This document shows, one piece after another, positions 59,696 to 64,000 of a DNA stretch of 64,000 nucleotides. The position numbers and the translations under genes were made by a program. How positions within the stretch are numbered: the stretch's first letter is position 1; each line of letters starts with the position of its first letter. The DNA comes from Monosporascus cannonballus. Taxonomy: Eukaryota; Ascomycota; Sordariomycetes; Xylariales. Where the stretch lies: the NCBI GenBank assembly GCA_004154925.1, contig QJNS01000200.1, positions 62,001 to 126,000 on the forward strand. The letters are read 5' to 3'. Under the pieces are notes generated by a model, which was not told the DNA's origin, did not search any database, and saw only the letters and a program-made list of their open reading frames with translations.

Positions 59696-61297
59696 ATGGA
59701 TAGTGAAACCTCCGGCCCTCGCCGCTACGATAGCCGGCGTACGTTTGGTTGCGAGTTTGAATGGTCTATTGCCTTCCTATGGGAAGACGAGGAAGAACCT
59801 CTCGATCCCACCAATGGCAACTCGCCTCCTGCCATCAGGGTACCGAGAAATTTAGGGCATGACCCAGCTGACGAATCCAGATTGGTTGCATACGTCTATG
59901 ATGACATCCGTCGGACCTTACGGGGTCATGGGATTCCACTTAAAACGCCCAGAGGTATGTTGAATATCGAAGACTTTCGAGAGCATCGTCTCGCGCTATA
60001 CGATGGCTGGGAAGTGAAGATTGACTCGTCGATAAAGCCGCCAAACCAGTCGGAGTACCACTGGTGTCCCGTCGAGATCACATCCCCGGCAGAGGTGGCC
60101 AGTAATGAGTCCTTTTCGGCTATTACCTACGTCGTCAACCTCTTGACCTCGAAGTATCGAATGAACGTGAACCCTTCCTGCGGGCTGCACGTCCATGTCG
60201 GACAGGGCGCCGATTTCCTCGAACTAGGCGCGTTGCGTCGAGCGGCAGGGCTCTTGTGGGCGGCGGATCCCCTCCTGGGTTGCCTGCATCCTCCGTCGAA
60301 GAGATTCTGCTACTATTCACAGAGTCTCCGGGAGCGCACCCGTCTCGCTCGTGGGACTACGGTCGCCGATTTCGAGGCCCACATGATGTCCGACGAGACC
60401 TGCGGCCGATACATCGGACGTGAAGTCCGCCACGGTGAGGAGTCTGTTCACTGGCGGGAGATGAACGCCGATGAAAAGACCGTCATGGACTTCCAACTTA
60501 ACAGACTGTCAGGCCACTTCAAGCCTTTCGTCGGGAAGGAAGGCGAAAAGATAGATGAAGACGGGACAACCTCTCCAGATACGGAGGCGAGATCTGAAGG
60601 AGAGAGCTTGGGAGAGTCACTTCCTGAAGTGATATTAGCTGACGATGGCATATCACAGGCCATCATGGGATATCATGCCAGGGCCACTACTGAAGCTGGC
60701 GACAGCAATGATGGAGACAGTAATGCGACGCATTCGCTGGATACGGCGTACGGGCGCTGCTTGGACCGCAATACGGCTGGAATGCCCCTGCCACGTTATA
60801 CGGCCGAAGACGAAGCCCGTCTCAGGGCGGTTGCGGCTTACGGTTGCGACACAATGCTCCCGCTGGAGCCGAAGACCCAGACCGATGCCGGGGTCTTCTT
60901 CGGAATAGGAGAGATCTTCTCTTCCCCGAGCTCATGCGTCCTCTGCTGGCTGCTCCGGTGCTCGGATAGGTGGAGTGACCGACCGAATTATAACTTCGCA
61001 GCTTACGACTGCTTCAGGCTCACGGAGCCCAAGTCCAACCCGCGCACGATAGAGTATCGGGAGGCCGCCGGCACGACCTCAGGTAAGTGGGCCGAGACCT
61101 GGGCGCGCATATGCGTCGCACTCGTCGATTGGGCCGAGCACGCTCCGGTAGACGAGTATCTTGCGGTCTTGGACCTCTGTGATGAGGCTGCTGAAGGTGG
61201 TAGCTACGATATCGTCGATCTCCTTGACCAGATCGGGGTCTTTGCCGAAGCAATCACTGTGGAGAAATGGTTACAGAGTGGTGGAGCTAGGCATTGA
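59696..61297 (+). CDS. Amidoligase-family protein
   Basis: A 533-residue intronless frame starting at ATG 59696 (the frame is open upstream from a TTG, but MDSETSGP is the first Met). It resembles the putative amidoligase family, whose glutamine-synthetase-like ATP-dependent ligases join carboxyl and amino groups. Seen are the N-terminal FGCEFEW (residues 17-23) with two metal-binding glutamates, WEVKIDSS, VEITSP, CGLHVHVG at 162-169, and TIEYREAAGT from residue 451 with the terminal Glu-Arg pair. Between about 280 and 360 is an acidic, low-complexity insertion (EGEKIDEDGTTSPDTEARSE). Fungal members are mostly uncharacterised. The substrate is unknown. Its head-to-head neighbour is a Zn2Cys6 regulator. 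Confidence 0.82.
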   Translation: MDSETSGPRRYDSRRTFGCEFEWSIAFLWEDEEEPLDPTNGNSPPAIRVPRNLGHDPADESRLVAYVYDDIRRTLRGHGIPLKTPRGMLNIEDFREHRLALYDGWEVKIDSSIKPPNQSEYHWCPVEITSPAEVASNESFSAITYVVNLLTSKYRMNVNPSCGLHVHVGQGADFLELGALRRAAGLLWAADPLLGCLHPPSKRFCYYSQSLRERTRLARGTTVADFEAHMMSDETCGRYIGREVRHGEESVHWREMNADEKTVMDFQLNRLSGHFKPFVGKEGEKIDEDGTTSPDTEARSEGESLGESLPEVILADDGISQAIMGYHARATTEAGDSNDGDSNATHSLDTAYGRCLDRNTAGMPLPRYTAEDEARLRAVAAYGCDTMLPLEPKTQTDAGVFFGIGEIFSSPSSCVLCWLLRCSDRWSDRPNYNFAAYDCFRLTEPKSNPRTIEYREAAGTTSGKWAETWARICVALVDWAEHAPVDEYLAVLDLCDEAAEGGSYDIVDLLDQIGVFAEAITVEKWLQSGGARH

Positions 61298-62184
61298 CTT
61301 CCGAGGGAAGCACGGAGTATGCTCGCCAATCGGTCTGGAATGCCCTATTGTCTCACCCCCTTCGTTTATATCTCTCTTGTTTCATCCGTTTATTTACTTG
61401 TTTTAGGGTACGTTCAACGGCGTACTGATTAGGGAAGCAGGGATGTATGGATTCTGGAAGGCGGATACTGTGAAGGTGGGGAGCATCTCATTGGCTAAGC
61501 TAGCCCCGTGAGAATTTTATAGACCCCACCGAAGCATACGGCTCCCACCCAATCAACGCAATTAACCAGTCAGGTGGGCGCGTGGCGAAATAATCAGTAC
61601 TTGACTACAATTCCTATTATCTAACAGTGAAAAGAGCAAATCAAGAGATTACGGGTCGAGCCCTGCCGCGTTCGTTTATTCCTTCCCGCCCTTGGGAAAT
61701 ATGACGATAGGGGGTTTGCAATTGCCCGCCCATGGGTACCCATTCACTACCCGCAACCTGACCTACTACACCATAAAAGCTTGTTGCTTGCGGTTACCTA
61801 TAAATAATTATGATAGAGATAATATTCCATAGAGATAATATTCCATACTACTTACGGTCCCTTATGAGTTACATATGATTGAAAATATCTTCCGTTGGTA
61901 TTCATGCGTAGCGTGGGTGTGGTTAATGCAACCCCTATCCGACGACGCTGTGGCTCGTCCACATGGTTCCCCCACTTTATAAAGATGTTGGAACGTTTTA
62001 ATATACGTTGCAGCATCTCTAGTCCCCTACCCGAAATAAGCAAGCTTGAGGATACGACATATGGTCCAACGTTAATCGCGATACATACACCCAACATAAG
62101 CAAACAATCTGGCTTGTACACGAGAACCCAACCGAGCTAATCATCAATATATCAAGGAAACGGCAACAAGTAACTATGAATCCT
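61298..62184. other. Intergenic between convergent genes
   Basis: About 890 bp between the amidoligase stop and the alcohol oxidase stop, so two 3' ends meet here. No coding frame is supported. A 16 bp direct tandem repeat is present at 61813-61844. Confidence 0.5.
61813..61844. repeat. 16 bp tandem duplication
   Basis: ATAGAGATAATATTCC occurs twice in direct succession, without mismatch. Confidence 0.7.
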
Positions 62185-64000
62185 TTAGAGACGATGAGGC
62201 AACCTCACCTCGCCGGGCGCGTGGTAGTCGGGAACCTTCATTTCAAGTGCCTCGCCCGAGTATCCAAGGTCTTCGGCAACCAGCATCGCGCACTTCTCAC
62301 CAATCAGAAGAGCGGTCGAGTACCTGGTCTCGTGTCAGTGGTGTGTCGATGAACAAAGATAGGGGCGACGGGACTCACGTGTTGCAGCCGACATTGTCGG
62401 GGCAGATGCTGAGGTCGGCCACCTTGAGCCCCTTGACGTCGTGGACGTTCAGGCGCTCGTCCAGCACACCGTGCTTGACAATGCTGTTGCCCTCCTTAGG
62501 GGCCATGGAGCAGGTCTGTCGTCGACTCCGTCAGTAGTGCTATAGTATCTGTCCAGACAAGCAACACTTACGCCAAGGCAGTGCCAAGTACTCTCGACGT
62601 GGCGCCTGACCCATTCCTCGATAGCCTTGATGTCGCTCGCGCTGTACTTCAGGTCGTCCCTGATATTGGCCTTGTTGCTGTTCAGGATGGTAGCCTCGGG
62701 CTTCCTGCTCGGCTCTGGGTTGTAGGTGCTCCAGCTGCCATCTAAAATACGAGTGTCAGTAAAGAAGTCATAGACGCCGAGACCCCAACCCGTGTTCTGA
62801 AGTAACACGAAACAAGAAGAGGATAGTAAAGGACTCCCAAATTTCATTGAACTCAACATACGCTGCAGGCCAGCACTCAAGTTTCCAGGGAGGGCATAGC
62901 GCTGGGTCGTCTGGAGATCCATGTCATTGGCACGGGCCGGTGAGTCATTGTCGAAGAAAGGATGCATAGCCTGGACCTCGCCGGCATACGCGTCCATGCG
63001 TCGTGCCGTCTCGCGGGACTTGATATAGCCCCAGACCATGGGCGCCATGTCCCGCTCGTCGTTCATGAACCCCGTGTCGAAGTCCGGAGCCGCGTACGGG
63101 TCCGGCGACTTGACGTGGATGTAGCCGCGGGAGAACGGGTACTCCAGGAAGTGGAACATGGTGAAGAACTTGCCGGGCGGCATCAGCATGTGGTCGCCGA
63201 ACCACCCCGCGATCACCGAGTAGTGCATGACGGGCTTGTCGGGCTTGTTCTTGAAGTAGCTCTGCCACCCGTCCTTGAAGTGCGGCGTCGGCCAGGACTC
63301 GATCTCCTTGAGCTCTTCAGGCGTCGGGCGGATCTTCACGCCGGCCTCGATGCCGTTCGTGGAAAGCGGGCCCGAGCCGTTCTGCTGCCATTGGGAGTAG
63401 ACCTCTGGAGTGTGGTTAGATTTGATTTTCTGAACGCCCGGACGAGGACGCGATGCACTCACCCCTCTGGACCTCGGGCACACCGCGCACGAAGTCGTCG
63501 AAACTCTCCGTCTCGGGCGTGGCACGGTACGTTGCAAAGGTGAGGTAATGATCCTGGAAGTTGAGGCCCACGCCGGGGAGATTGACCTTGGGCTCAATGC
63601 CGGCCTGCCTCAACTTTTGAGGGTCGCCTATGCTCACCGTCAGCGATACATCTGGATATAGAGAGAGATTATGGTACGCACCGATTCCGGATCGCTGAAG
63701 GATCAAGGGGGAGGAGAGGGTGCCGCCGGAAACCACGATCTGCTTGCGGGCTTTGAAGATACGGGTCTTCAGCTGGTTCGGATGGAGGGGCTTCGTTGGA
63801 CTTTGATCCGGTAAGCACACGTGCGCTACTCCTGATGCGTAATATTGCCACTTACACTGTCTGGACGGCCACAGCTCGGCCATTTTCGATGATGACTTTG
63901 TCGACCTAGCCCGAGTCAGCGACCAAGTTCAACGTCGTGCATGGTTCGTAGACCGGAGTTTGTTTCGGATCATCCATCGTTGTGTAAGTGCCTGAACGCT
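62185..64000 (-). CDS. Alcohol oxidase (GMC family), C-terminal two thirds
   Basis: Seven exons on the minus strand join in one frame to 440 residues: 63905-63856, 63800-63682, 63627-63463, 63404-62862, 62741-62572, 62515-62379 and 62323-62185. Introns are 54-120 nt. The 5' part lies beyond the window or in 63906-64000, where I could not fix an exon. GMC signature 2 is intact (GGTLSSPLILQRSGIGD). WFGDHMLMPPGKFFTMFHFL, EYPFSRGYIHVKSPDPY and SRETARRMDAYAGEV identify the methanol/alcohol oxidase branch rather than glucose oxidase or aryl-alcohol oxidase. Catalytic residues are the His of STWHCLGTCSM and the Asn of NVGCNTYSTAL. Such FAD enzymes oxidise short primary alcohols to aldehydes and hydrogen peroxide. 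The C-terminus PHRL fits a peroxisomal PTS1 (HRL). Confidence 0.9.

Noticed and set aside
1..64000. CRISPR arrays, bacterial operons or prophage
   Set aside because: No regularly spaced repeats; introns, zinc-cluster regulator and RIP show eukaryotic fungal DNA.

Overview
The window looks like nuclear DNA of a filamentous ascomycete (Pezizomycotina). Protein genes carry short introns (about 50-120 nt) with GT/AG ends and CTAAC- or CTGAC-like branch points. The families are typically fungal: Zn2Cys6 regulator, GMC alcohol oxidase, GT25, Ayr1-like reductase and fungal phenylalanine ammonia-lyase (PAL). The repeats are reduced to A+T in the way repeat-induced point mutation (RIP) produces. Everything here is read by eye; no alignment or database search was run.

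Layout. 1-2459: RIP-degraded end of a Ty1/copia element with a recognisable 3' LTR. 2.6-9.5 kb: gene island with an intact four-exon Ayr1-like reductase, a GT25 glycosyltransferase carrying two in-frame TGA codons, an intron-containing tRNA-Thr, and a complete three-exon PAL on the minus strand. 10.3-42.5 kb: a long gene-free, extremely AT-rich block made of nested dead retroelements. It holds a 7.4 kb Ty3/gypsy element on the minus strand (integrase and reverse transcriptase still readable, RT upstream of IN), two solo LTRs of that family, a 352 bp solo LTR of another family, and two plus-strand Ty1/copia elements. The second copia carries a 738 bp insert with about 128 bp direct terminal repeats (TRIM-like) that the first lacks. 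Small stretches that escaped RIP sit between them.

43-64 kb: second gene island. It contains a transporter relic, an acyl-CoA thioesterase II, a small secreted protein probably GPI-anchored, and the convergent ribosome-biogenesis genes NOP10 and NOB1. Then come a broken SnoaL-like gene, a regulator with two complete Zn2Cys6 clusters, a divergently transcribed amidoligase-family gene, and the C-terminal two thirds of an alcohol oxidase running off the right edge.

How genes may work together. NOP10 and NOB1 both serve ribosome maturation. The two-cluster regulator and the amidoligase share one roughly 1 kb intergenic region, so regulation of the second by the first is a reasonable but untested idea. 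No complete biosynthetic cluster is visible. The most unusual items are the TRIM-like nested element, the two-cluster regulator next to the amidoligase, the micro-insertions with target-site duplications at 0.9 and 1.5 kb, and the TGA nonsense codons in two single-copy genes outside the AT-rich block.
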